Of a stretch of 30,375 nucleotides of DNA, positions 1 through 6,162 are shown piece after piece (the first letter of the stretch is position 1; each line of letters opens with the position of its first letter). Both the position numbers and the translations under genes were made by a program. The DNA is taken from the NCBI GenBank assembly GCA_934233735.1, contig CAKQGQ010000027.1, positions 1 through 30,375 of the forward strand, read 5' to 3'. A model generated the notes under the pieces. It was not told the origin of the DNA, did no database searches, and saw nothing but the letters and a program-made list of their open reading frames with translations. The DNA is from an uncultured Clostridia bacterium (GTDB lineage: Bacteria; Bacillota; Clostridia; Peptostreptococcales; Anaerovoracaceae).

Positions 1-561
1 CATAAGAAATACAATAATGAAAATTTTAATATTAAAACTTATGTGAGTGATATAGATAAAGATAACGATGGAATAGATGATCAAACAGATATATTGATAA
101 ATGCAAGAGAATATATATCCACGAAGCCTAAATATAAAAGTAAGTATTATAGTAGTGGTTATCCTGATGATGAATATGGGGTTTGCACTGATGTGGTTGC
201 TTTTGCTCTTAAGGATGCAGGATATGATTTAAGAGAACTTGTTAATAATCATGTCAAAGAAAATCGTGATTTATATGATATTGATGTGATAGATAAAAAT
301 ATTGATTTTAGAAGAGTATTAAATTTAAAAACTTATTTTGATTATAATGCAATAAGTTTAACGACTGATATAAAAAAAATAGATGCATGGCAAGGTGGAG
401 ATATTGTTGTCTTTAAAAGGCATATAGGTATAGTATCCGATAAAAGAAATCATAAAGGAATTAGCTTTGTTATTCATCATGCTAATCCATATCAAAAATA
501 TTATGAAGAAGATATATTAGAACAGCATAACGATATTATAGGTCATTATAGAATTAGTTAA
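1..561 (+). CDS. DUF1287 protein, 5' end cut by window
   Basis: The frame is open from base 1 to the stop at 559-561, so the gene starts outside the window. A GTG at 43 exists but has no ribosome site before it. The visible part begins with an Asp-rich DxDKDNDGIDD stretch that resembles a calcium-binding loop of the thrombospondin-3/dockerin type. A DUF1287 domain follows: GVCTDVV with the likely catalytic Cys, then NIDFRRVLNL, then a GDIVVF...HIGIVSD segment with the likely catalytic His, ending in GHYR. DUF1287 belongs to the NlpC/P60-like cysteine peptidase fold, so a cell-wall or amide hydrolase role is inferred and not shown. The gene is much richer in A and T than everything after position 700, which suggests foreign origin. 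The family call is firm; substrate and full length are unknown. Confidence 0.75.
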   Translation, partial: HKKYNNENFNIKTYVSDIDKDNDGIDDQTDILINAREYISTKPKYKSKYYSSGYPDDEYGVCTDVVAFALKDAGYDLRELVNNHVKENRDLYDIDVIDKNIDFRRVLNLKTYFDYNAISLTTDIKKIDAWQGGDIVVFKRHIGIVSDKRNHKGISFVIHHANPYQKYYEEDILEQHNDIIGHYRIS

Positions 562-676
562 ATTATTAAATGGTTGAAAATGGGTTTGTAAACTAAAATG
601 TATAAGTTTTGGAAAAAAATTGTGGAGGGAAACCTCCCCGTTCTATACTAGAATACTTTGAGAGTGTAAACTCAGC
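562..676. other. Hairpin-rich intergenic spacer
   Basis: No coding frame is recognised here. The stretch carries three short inverted repeats in a row: GGAGG-GAAA-CCTCC at 624-637, TTCTA-tac-TAGAA at 641-653, and GAGT-gtaa-ACTC at about 662-673. Read on minus, the first hairpin is followed after four bases by seven T, so it could terminate leftward transcription. The AT-rich composition on its left changes to a more balanced one on its right, so this spacer may mark the edge of an acquired segment. The inverted repeats are seen directly; their function is unknown. Confidence 0.4.
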
Positions 677-706
677 AAAAAAGATGGTTATTATACCATC
701 TTTTTT
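677..706 (-). terminator. Intrinsic terminator of the fumarase remnant
   Basis: AAAAAAGATGGT at 677-688 pairs with ACCATCTTTTTT at 695-706 around a six-base loop. On minus the stem is followed by a run of T. The hairpin includes the last codons (Lys-Lys-Met-Val) and the TAA stop of the fumarase/aspartase remnant, so coding end and terminator overlap. Confidence 0.75.
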
Positions 707-939
707 GGATCGACCCATTTCGCGAAGTCCTCTTCGCTGACAAGCCGCAGGCGCAATGCGGCTTCTTTGAGTGTGAGGTTTTCTTTGTGTGCCAGCTTTG
801 CAATCTTCGCGGCGTTTTCGTAGCCGATGTGCGGATTAAGCGCGGTGACAAGCATGAGGGATTTGTTCATGTTCTCATCGATCTTTTGCAGATTTGGCAG
901 AATGCCTTCGGCGCAGTGCAGATTGAAGGAGTTCAAATC
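691..939 (-). pseudogene. Class II fumarase/aspartase, C-terminal remnant
   Basis: About 81 residues match the C-terminus of the class II fumarase/aspartase superfamily: NKSLMLVTALNPHIGY, AAKIAKLAHKENLTLKEAAL, and the closing SEEDF..WVDPKKMV. The family is normally about 460 residues long and its catalytic regions lie upstream, so this piece cannot be an active enzyme. The similarity ends at about position 936-939. The frame beyond that stays open to a stop at 1042-1044 but no longer resembles a lyase. Only a TTG could serve as start, with no ribosome site. A functional copy, if any, must lie elsewhere. Fumarase and aspartase cannot be told apart from the tail alone, though the VTALNPHIGY form favours fumarase. 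Confidence 0.8.
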
Positions 940-1078
940 GCGTTCCCTCAGCGAATACAGAAAGAAATATGAGCCAAAACATGCCGTAAAAACTTCTATG
1001 CTCGGCGATGCAGCAGGTGAGGATGTTCTGAAAATTCCTCTTTATATGATCTGCACGATGCCGACGTGGATCAAATAA
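938..1078 (+). pseudogene. DUF4143-type ATPase, C-terminal remnant
   Basis: About 46 residues, from KSRSLSEYRKKYEPK through AVKTSMLGD to IPLYMI and a TAA stop, look like the extreme C-terminus of AAA_14/DUF4143 ATPases. Those proteins usually end in a nuclease-like segment of the form KS..L..Y..KY.PK.AIRTS...IPLYAI. Upstream of about 938 the same frame is only the antisense of the fumarase remnant, so the gene is truncated. Such ATPases are scattered accessory genes, often in toxin-antitoxin-like or mobile settings. The identification comes from remembered family patterns over a short stretch and is moderately certain. Confidence 0.55.
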
Positions 1079-1127
1079 AAAGGAGCCGCCTATGCAGTTG
1101 ATGGAATCCATCAACTCACAGGCGGCT
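1073..1127 (-). terminator. Intrinsic terminator of the CoA-transferase gene
   Basis: A long imperfect stem pairs AGCCGCC (1084-1090) with GGCGGCT (1121-1127), and inside it AGTTGATGG with its complement around an AATC loop. On minus it is followed by CCTTTTTATTT. It lies directly downstream of the CoA-transferase stop. Confidence 0.85.
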
Positions 1128-1152
1128 TTGTCCTTTTCCAGTCTTTATATTG

Positions 1153-2658
1153 TTATTTCATGCTGCCGGTCTTTTCAAACCTCGAGTGCCACGACAGGGC
1201 TTCATCAAGGATGTGCGGTGTCTGGCAAGGAGCCTCGGCGCATGCTCTGTTGAAGTAGTCCATGAGGGCATCCCGATAGTCCGGGTGTGCACAGTTTTCA
1301 ATGATTGCGACGGCTCTTTCCTTCGGGGTCAGGCCGCGGAGATCCGCATAGCCCTGCTCAGTTACGATAACCATGACTTCATGCTCGGTGTGATCCACAT
1401 GCGGACACATCGGAACGATGGAAGAAATCGCGCCGTCCTTTGCAACCGATGAAGTTGTAAAAATGACGAGCGAGGCGGAGCGCGAGAAGTCGCCGGAGCC
1501 GCCGATGCCGTTCATGATTTTCTTGCCCTGCACATGCGTCGAGTTGACATTTCCGTAAATATCGACTTCAAGCGCGGTATTCATGGCAATCAGTCCGAGC
1601 CTGTGGGAAACCTCAATGGAATTGGAAATTTCCTGCGGGCGGAAAATAATATGCTCTTTATAAAAATCAATATCTTTAAAGAATTCAACCTGTGCTTCCG
1701 GGGAAGGTGCAAGAGCCGTGCAGGAAGCCACGGAGGCTTTTCCGCTCTTGATTAAGTCGAGCATGGAATCCTGAATCACTTCAGTATAGCAGGTCAAATT
1801 TTCAAACTCGGAGTCGGCAAGACCGTAGAGTACAGCATTTGCAACGGAACCTACACCCGACTGAATCGGCAGAAGTGACTTCCCAAGGCGGCCTTCAGCA
1901 ACTTCATTTTCCAAAAACTTAATAATGTTTTTCCCGATTTTCTTTGAATCTTCGGAAATTGCGGCAAGCGGTCTTGTTAAATCGCTTTTGTCGGAAAGGA
2001 CAATTGCCTTGATTTTATCCCAGCCGCATTTTATGTAAGGCGTTCCGATGCGCTGCCCTGGATGTGTGAGGGGAATCGGTTTGCGGTGAGGCGGCTTTTC
2101 GCACATGTATACATCCGCCATTCCTTCTAAATGCAAAGGCTTCGCCATCGCAATTTCAACGATGACGCTGTCAGCTTCTGCCACATATGCAGGCGTATTA
2201 CCGACGGAGGTCGTAGGAACAAGGTCGCCCTCCGCTGTAATCGCAAGTGCTTCCACAAGCGCAATATCAGGCTTTCTGACATGGCCGCCTGCGACAAATT
2301 CAGGAGAGCGTCCGAGGTGCATGTCGATATAGCCGACATCGCCTGCGTTGATGGATTTTCTGAGAACGGAATTGGTCTGATAAGGAATCCGCTTTCCTAT
2401 AACGCCTGCTTCGGTCAGTTCTGTATCCACCTCGGGGCCGACGGAAGCACCGGAATAGAGGTCGATTTTAACCGTTCTTCCTGCCTTTGCCTGCTCGGCA
2501 AGGGCATGAGGAACTGCCTTCGGATAGCCCGCGTTGGTAAAGCCGCTGATTCCGACCGCCATTCCATCTTCAATCATATTTGCAGCATCTTCCGCAGAAC
2601 AGAGAAGGGAAAATGCCTTTTCGCTTCGTAATCTTTCTTTTAAATTTTGTTCAGACAT
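1153..2658 (-). CDS. Acetyl-CoA hydrolase/transferase (Cat1/AarC type)
   Basis: A 501-residue class I CoA-transferase of the acetyl-CoA hydrolase/transferase family, which includes Clostridium kluyveri Cat1 and Acetobacter AarC. It probably moves CoA between acetyl-CoA or another acyl-CoA and a carboxylate such as succinate or acetate during fermentation in the cytoplasm. The N-terminal half contains the GISGFTNAGYPKAVP segment (about 36-50). The catalytic glutamate is expected at Glu293 in CYTEVIQD, and the glycine-rich GGSGDF loop lies at 386-391. Full family length and intact motifs argue for an active enzyme. The ATG start has a GAGGTG ribosome site six to seven bases upstream. It is divergent from pyruvate kinase and has its own terminator, so it is a single-gene unit. 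The exact acyl substrates cannot be decided from sequence. Confidence 0.9.
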   Translation of the reverse strand: MSEQNLKERLRSEKAFSLLCSAEDAANMIEDGMAVGISGFTNAGYPKAVPHALAEQAKAGRTVKIDLYSGASVGPEVDTELTEAGVIGKRIPYQTNSVLRKSINAGDVGYIDMHLGRSPEFVAGGHVRKPDIALVEALAITAEGDLVPTTSVGNTPAYVAEADSVIVEIAMAKPLHLEGMADVYMCEKPPHRKPIPLTHPGQRIGTPYIKCGWDKIKAIVLSDKSDLTRPLAAISEDSKKIGKNIIKFLENEVAEGRLGKSLLPIQSGVGSVANAVLYGLADSEFENLTCYTEVIQDSMLDLIKSGKASVASCTALAPSPEAQVEFFKDIDFYKEHIIFRPQEISNSIEVSHRLGLIAMNTALEVDIYGNVNSTHVQGKKIMNGIGGSGDFSRSASLVIFTTSSVAKDGAISSIVPMCPHVDHTEHEVMVIVTEQGYADLRGLTPKERAVAIIENCAHPDYRDALMDYFNRACAEAPCQTPHILDEALSWHSRFEKTGSMK

Positions 2659-2698
2659 AACTGTAACACCTCATAGTAAACTATTTTGACTATATAAA

Positions 2699-2728
2699 AG
2701 TATATAACATTTTACATAAATCAGACAA
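2699..2728 (-). promoter_or_regulatory. Predicted promoter of the CoA-transferase gene
   Basis: On minus, a TTGTCT -35 (2723-2728) and a TATACT -10 (2699-2704) are separated by 18 bases. The -35 falls inside the 2719-2738 palindrome. This is a prediction by consensus only. Confidence 0.45.
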
Positions 2729-2738
2729 CCGTCTGATT
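2719..2738. promoter_or_regulatory. Perfect 20-bp palindrome, putative operator
   Basis: AATCAGAC at 2719-2726 and GTCTGATT at 2731-2738 are perfect inverted arms around AACC. The element covers the -35 of the leftward CoA-transferase promoter and reaches the first two bases of the -35 of the rightward pyk promoter. A dimeric repressor or activator bound here could couple both genes. No regulator is identified. Confidence 0.5.
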
Positions 2739-2765
2739 GCATTCTTTTTGCACTTGCGGTAAAAT
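2737..2765 (+). promoter_or_regulatory. Predicted promoter of pyk
   Basis: TTGCAT at 2737-2742 and TAAAAT at 2760-2765 are separated by the ideal 17 bases. They sit 44 bases before the chosen pyk start. Confidence 0.65.
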
Positions 2766-2808
2766 AGAAACAAGAAAATGCCGAGAAAGAAATGAAAGAG
2801 GGAAAACA

Positions 2809-4227
2809 ATGAGAAAGACGAAAATTATATGCACACTGGGTCCTGCGTCGACCAATGAAGAAATGCTTGAAAAGATGCTGAAGGCAGGAATGGATGTCGC
2901 AAGGGTAAACTTTTCGCACGGAACGCATGAGGGCCACGGAAAGACCATCGACCTTTTCCGCAAAGTCAGAGATAATCTGGGAATGTCCGCGGCAGTTATG
3001 CTGGACACGAAGGGACCGGAAATCCGGACCAGAGATTTTGAAGGCGGAAAAGCGATGCTGAAGAACGGAGAATTTTTTACACTGACGACGGAAAATGTGC
3101 TCGGGAATGCTGAAAGAGCTTCGATTACCTATGCAAATCTTCCGGGAGAGCTGAAGGAGGGCGATGAAGTCTTGATTGACGACGGCAAATTGCGCCTGAA
3201 GGTGACGGAAACGACGCAGACGGATATCGTCTGCCGTGTAATCACGGGTGGACAAATCAGCAACCATAAAGGCATCAATGTGCCGAATGTGGCGCTTTCC
3301 ATGGAATATCTAAGCCCCGCGGATAAAGACGATTTGCTTTTCGGCATTGAAAAAAATGTAGATTATGTTGCTGCTTCTTTCGTGAGGAGAGCCGACGATG
3401 TAATTGCACTTCGGAATTTCCTGACGGAAAACGGCGGAAGCGATATAAAAATTATTTCCAAAATCGAGAATATAGAGGGAATTGACAACTTCGAAGAAAT
3501 TTTGGAGGCTTCTGACGGCATTATGGTTGCCAGAGGCGACATGGGCGTTGAGGTGAATTTTGCAAGGCTTCCGGGCATTCAGAAGCGTTTCATCAAGAGG
3601 TGTCAGCAGAGCGGAAAGACAGTTATTACCGCGACGCAGATGCTCGAATCGATGATTCAGAATCCGCTGCCGACCAGAGCGGAAATTACGGATGTGGCGA
3701 ACGCTGTATTTGATGGAACTTCAGCGGTCATGCTTTCCGGCGAAACCGCAATGGGAGCTTACCCTGTGGAAGCAGTGGCAGCAATGGCGAAAATTGCCGA
3801 GCAGGCCGAGCAGGATGACCCGAGATTCCTGCCGGGAGCGAATATGTGGTATGAGATGGATGCGCAGGATACGACAAACGCGGTCGGTCATGCGGCATGT
3901 ACGCTTGCCAGAGACATCAATGCGAAAGCGATTATGAGCATTACCAAGTCGGGGTATACGGCGCTTCGCATGAGCAAGTTCCGTCCTGCTACCATGCTGA
4001 TTGCTGCTACGCCGCACGAAAAAACCTATCATCAAATGGCGCTCATCTGGGGCGTTTATCCGCTGATGGTGGAGAACCTTCAAAATGTAGATGTTCTGGT
4101 TTACCGCTGCCTGGAAGAGGGCAGAAAGGAAGGACTGCTGGGCACCGGAGATAAGGTAGTTATCAGCGCCGGCGTGCCGCTGGATGTAACGGGAAAGACG
4201 AACATGATTCGAGTTGAATTTGCATAA
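2809..4227 (+). CDS. pyk: Pyruvate kinase
   Basis: Converts phosphoenolpyruvate and ADP to pyruvate and ATP, the last step of glycolysis. The 472-residue form opens with the family hallmark RKTKIICTLGPAS and carries ARVNFSHG and LDTKGPEIRT. The active-site signature IIISKIENIEGI-type segment appears as KIISKIENIEGID, followed by ARGDMGVE, TATQMLESM and a C-terminal regulatory domain. The length matches the common one-copy bacterial enzyme; the extra PEP-utiliser-like tail found in Bacillus Pyk is absent. An in-frame ATG at 2737 would add 24 residues but lies inside the promoter, so the ATG at 2809 with GAGGG at 2798-2802 was chosen. The gene is monocistronic, with its own promoter and a shared bidirectional terminator. 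Confidence 0.96.
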   Translation: MRKTKIICTLGPASTNEEMLEKMLKAGMDVARVNFSHGTHEGHGKTIDLFRKVRDNLGMSAAVMLDTKGPEIRTRDFEGGKAMLKNGEFFTLTTENVLGNAERASITYANLPGELKEGDEVLIDDGKLRLKVTETTQTDIVCRVITGGQISNHKGINVPNVALSMEYLSPADKDDLLFGIEKNVDYVAASFVRRADDVIALRNFLTENGGSDIKIISKIENIEGIDNFEEILEASDGIMVARGDMGVEVNFARLPGIQKRFIKRCQQSGKTVITATQMLESMIQNPLPTRAEITDVANAVFDGTSAVMLSGETAMGAYPVEAVAAMAKIAEQAEQDDPRFLPGANMWYEMDAQDTTNAVGHAACTLARDINAKAIMSITKSGYTALRMSKFRPATMLIAATPHEKTYHQMALIWGVYPLMVENLQNVDVLVYRCLEEGRKEGLLGTGDKVVISAGVPLDVTGKTNMIRVEFA

Positions 4228-4267
4228 AAAAATGCTTCCACTGTTTTGTATGTGGAAGCATTTTTTT
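4226..4267. terminator. Bidirectional intrinsic terminator
   Basis: ATGCTTCCAC at 4232-4241 pairs perfectly with GTGGAAGCAT at 4252-4261 and is flanked by seven A on the left and a T run on the right. It serves pyk from the left and the convergent surface-protein operon, whose last stop codon lies at 4266-4268, from the right. Confidence 0.9.
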
Positions 4268-4949
4268 AACATTGTTTTTTCTTTTTAACAAGAAGTATCA
4301 GGATAAAGTTTATGATACTGCTGCTGAGAAACAGCAATATGAGCCATAAAGTAAGATTGGTATTATCACCGGTCTTCGGCGCTATGCCGGAATCGGCGGA
4401 GACACCGCCATACAGCTTTTCTCCGAGAATGAAATACGGATTTCCGTCAGTCTTAAAGGTGATTTTGCCTTCCTGCGCAGTAAGTGACATCTTTGATAAT
4501 GTTCCATTCTTTGTCAGCGAATATCCCATGGGGAAAGTTAGTCTGTCCGGCAGTTTGACCGTAACGGTAACTCCGTCTGCAGATTTGACAACTCCGCTGC
4601 TGTTCATGAAATAAATATGAAAAGCAAAGAATTTTGTCGTCTTACCGATGAGAATGTCTTTCATCCAATCAAGAGCGTTACTGTCTTCAATCGGGTCGAT
4701 GCAAAGCTCCCAATCCGTATCCTTAATATCGCTTACAGTTATTTCTGTTCCGTCAGGCAGTATCGTCGTCCCTTGACCGTTTTCATCTATCGGAATCTTA
4801 TCCGGCTGTGAATTGTTGATATATTGTGCGGATACGCCGATTTTTGTTTGCTGGCGCGCGCTGTATGACATATACTCCGAAGCAAAAACACTCGCAGAGC
4901 TGAGCAAAACCAGCAGTACTGCCGCTATAAATGCTGTAAACTTTTTCAT
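4266..4949 (-). CDS. Secreted protein with PKTGD sortase-type anchor
   Basis: A 227-residue exported protein of unknown function, the last gene of the surface operon. A signal peptide covers about residues 1-23 (cleavage after VFA). The body of about 165 residues is probably all beta and contains a paired aromatic segment (FFAFHIYF, 107-114). The C-terminus has the sorting-signal layout: PKTGD at 191-195, a hydrophobic helix at about 199-220 and KKKK at the end. The motif is a PKTG variant rather than a canonical LPxTG, so attachment by a sortase is likely but unproven, and no sortase gene is in the window. The start has an AGGTGG site upstream and follows the previous gene by 45 bases. It may be the wall-anchored base of the complex formed by the upstream products. 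Confidence 0.75.
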   Translation of the reverse strand: MKKFTAFIAAVLLVLLSSASVFASEYMSYSARQQTKIGVSAQYINNSQPDKIPIDENGQGTTILPDGTEITVSDIKDTDWELCIDPIEDSNALDWMKDILIGKTTKFFAFHIYFMNSSGVVKSADGVTVTVKLPDRLTFPMGYSLTKNGTLSKMSLTAQEGKITFKTDGNPYFILGEKLYGGVSADSGIAPKTGDNTNLTLWLILLFLSSSIINFILILLVKKKKQC

Positions 4950-4994
4950 TGCATTATACCACCTATTGTTGTCTTTATTGCGGGTGATTCGATA

Positions 4995-5522
4995 CTATTT
5001 GATTGTTACCGTAATCGTTCCGATTGCCGTAGGTGCTGTTACAGAGCTGTCAAGTTCGCCGGAGAGGGAGAGTGCAGCTGTTTCTGCAGGTGCTTCCAGA
5101 ACTGTTGTACCTACTGCTGTTGCAAGGTTCATTGTGGCATTATCAAAACTTCCGGTGATACCTTCAAAACCCGCCTCTGAAGCATAAGTGAGTTCTGCCG
5201 ATACTGAAGTGTTCGAGTGATTGGTGACTTTAACTGTGTTTCCGCTGTTCGACCAGCCTGCTGTGCTGCCGGAACTGTAATCGTGGCTGTCGGGCTGCCA
5301 AGTACCGCTTGAACCTTCGTTGTAGGTGAATGCCATGCTGCCCCAGGTAATGTCAACACTGTAAACGGTGCCGCCGCCGGAGCCTGAGCGATAGGAAGCG
5401 GTTACTTCCTTAGTAGCCGTACCGTCTGTTTCCCCGATTGTGGCATCTGCTGCAAAAGCAGTGACGGTCACCAGTGAGAAGATGAGCAGAAAAGTAAGCG
5501 CAAGTGTAAAGATTTTTTTCAT
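4995..5522 (-). CDS. Small secreted protein sharing the giant's C-terminal module
   Basis: A 175-residue protein with a signal peptide (about 1-24, cleavage after AFA), a short Gly/Ser-rich linker and one beta-rich module (54-175). The module is clearly homologous to the last 117 residues of the 1493-residue protein encoded upstream. Both begin with SVDI[TS]W and an F[TS]Y...GTW block, continue with an N..[KI].V.N segment and a GSF[DT]N segment, and end in AIGT[IV]T[VI]T. No membrane anchor is present, so the protein is released or held by contact with a partner. The AGGAGG ribosome site is strong, which suggests high output. The function is unknown; a subunit that pairs with or caps the giant protein is an inference from the shared module. 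Confidence 0.8.
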   Translation of the reverse strand: MKKIFTLALTFLLIFSLVTVTAFAADATIGETDGTATKEVTASYRSGSGGGTVYSVDITWGSMAFTYNEGSSGTWQPDSHDYSSGSTAGWSNSGNTVKVTNHSNTSVSAELTYASEAGFEGITGSFDNATMNLATAVGTTVLEAPAETAALSLSGELDSSVTAPTAIGTITVTIK

Positions 5523-5539
5523 GATTTTACCTCCTTTTA

Positions 5540-5604
5540 TGTATATCTGTTTTACATCTATATCAACCGAACTTTGCGGCTCCGTTTTTCGGAAACTCGC
5601 AAAG
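5540..5604 (-). promoter_or_regulatory. Intercistronic stem-loop with possible internal promoter
   Basis: Between the 179- and 175-residue genes, CTTTGCG (5572-5578) pairs with CGCAAAG (5598-5604), and inside it TCCG pairs with CGGA. No T run follows, so it looks like an mRNA stability or processing hairpin rather than a terminator. Just downstream on minus lies a weak TTGATA (5561-5566), 15 bases, TATACA (5540-5545) pair that could allow extra expression of the small secreted protein. The hairpin is seen directly; its role is inferred. Confidence 0.4.
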
Positions 5605-5620
5605 AGGCTAATAACTTTGT

Positions 5621-6160
5621 TTATTCCGTTACAGTGACAGTAACAGGGATTTCTGTATTGACCATTGCTTTTTCACCGCTTTGCTGATCGTAGTACAGTA
5701 CGATAAATTTACCGTCATAACCGCCTGCTGCAAGCTGATTTTCTGCACCGTCAAGCAGGTCGAGCGCTGTGACTTTATTGCCGGGAAGCAGTCTGCCGGA
5801 CTGAACGATGACGGTATCCTTTATTACAATCTGCAAAACCATATCAGCCGTGGATTTCGAAGGATTCGCAAACATCAGAGAAACTCGTTTATCCGACAAG
5901 TCAACGCTGACATCTTTGGAGTAGGTGAGCGATACGGCGCCGCCGCCCGGCGGAGCATCTAACTTCGTGCTGTTGTCGCCGTCTATCTGTTCGGCGTGGC
6001 TTTCAATTTCCGGTGCATAGTCGGGTGCAAGTACAGGCGCGCTTTCACGGAAGAACAGTGCCCAAATGGTTATGCACAGCGACAGAATCAAAAGCAGCAA
6101 AAGAAGTATGATCAGAATTTTATGCCGATTATCTTTGTTTTTTTCGTTTTGCATTTCCAT
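5621..6160 (-). CDS. Membrane-anchored extracellular beta-domain protein
   Basis: A 179-residue protein with a charged N-terminus (NEKNKDNRHK), one long transmembrane helix (about 16-38) and an outside domain. The domain contains VSLMFANPSKSTADMVLQI, a SGRLLPGN turn and a closing GGYDGKF.VLYYD..SGEKAMVNTEIPVTVTV segment. Similar small domains are remembered from gut Bacillota surface loci, but no named family can be given. The ATG at 6160 was chosen because AGGAGGT lies eight bases upstream; that site is made from the final Leu-Gly-Gly-Asn codons of the giant gene. A TTG at 6166 overlapping the giant's stop is the alternative. The near-overlap implies translational coupling, so this protein is probably a membrane partner or assembly factor for the giant. 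Confidence 0.75.
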   Translation of the reverse strand: MEMQNEKNKDNRHKILIILLLLLLILSLCITIWALFFRESAPVLAPDYAPEIESHAEQIDGDNSTKLDAPPGGGAVSLTYSKDVSVDLSDKRVSLMFANPSKSTADMVLQIVIKDTVIVQSGRLLPGNKVTALDLLDGAENQLAAGGYDGKFIVLYYDQQSGEKAMVNTEIPVTVTVTE

Positions 6161-6162
6161 CG

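Noticed and set aside
787..1114. Three overlapping frames of 61-83 residues across the remnant region
   Set aside because: The plus-strand parts left of 938 and the minus frame 875-1114 are antisense or off-frame readings of the two remnants; only the 938-1078 tail shows family-like sequence.
2737..2808. N-terminal extension of pyruvate kinase from an upstream ATG
   Set aside because: It lies in the promoter, has no ribosome site, and the family begins at the RKTKIICTLGP segment.
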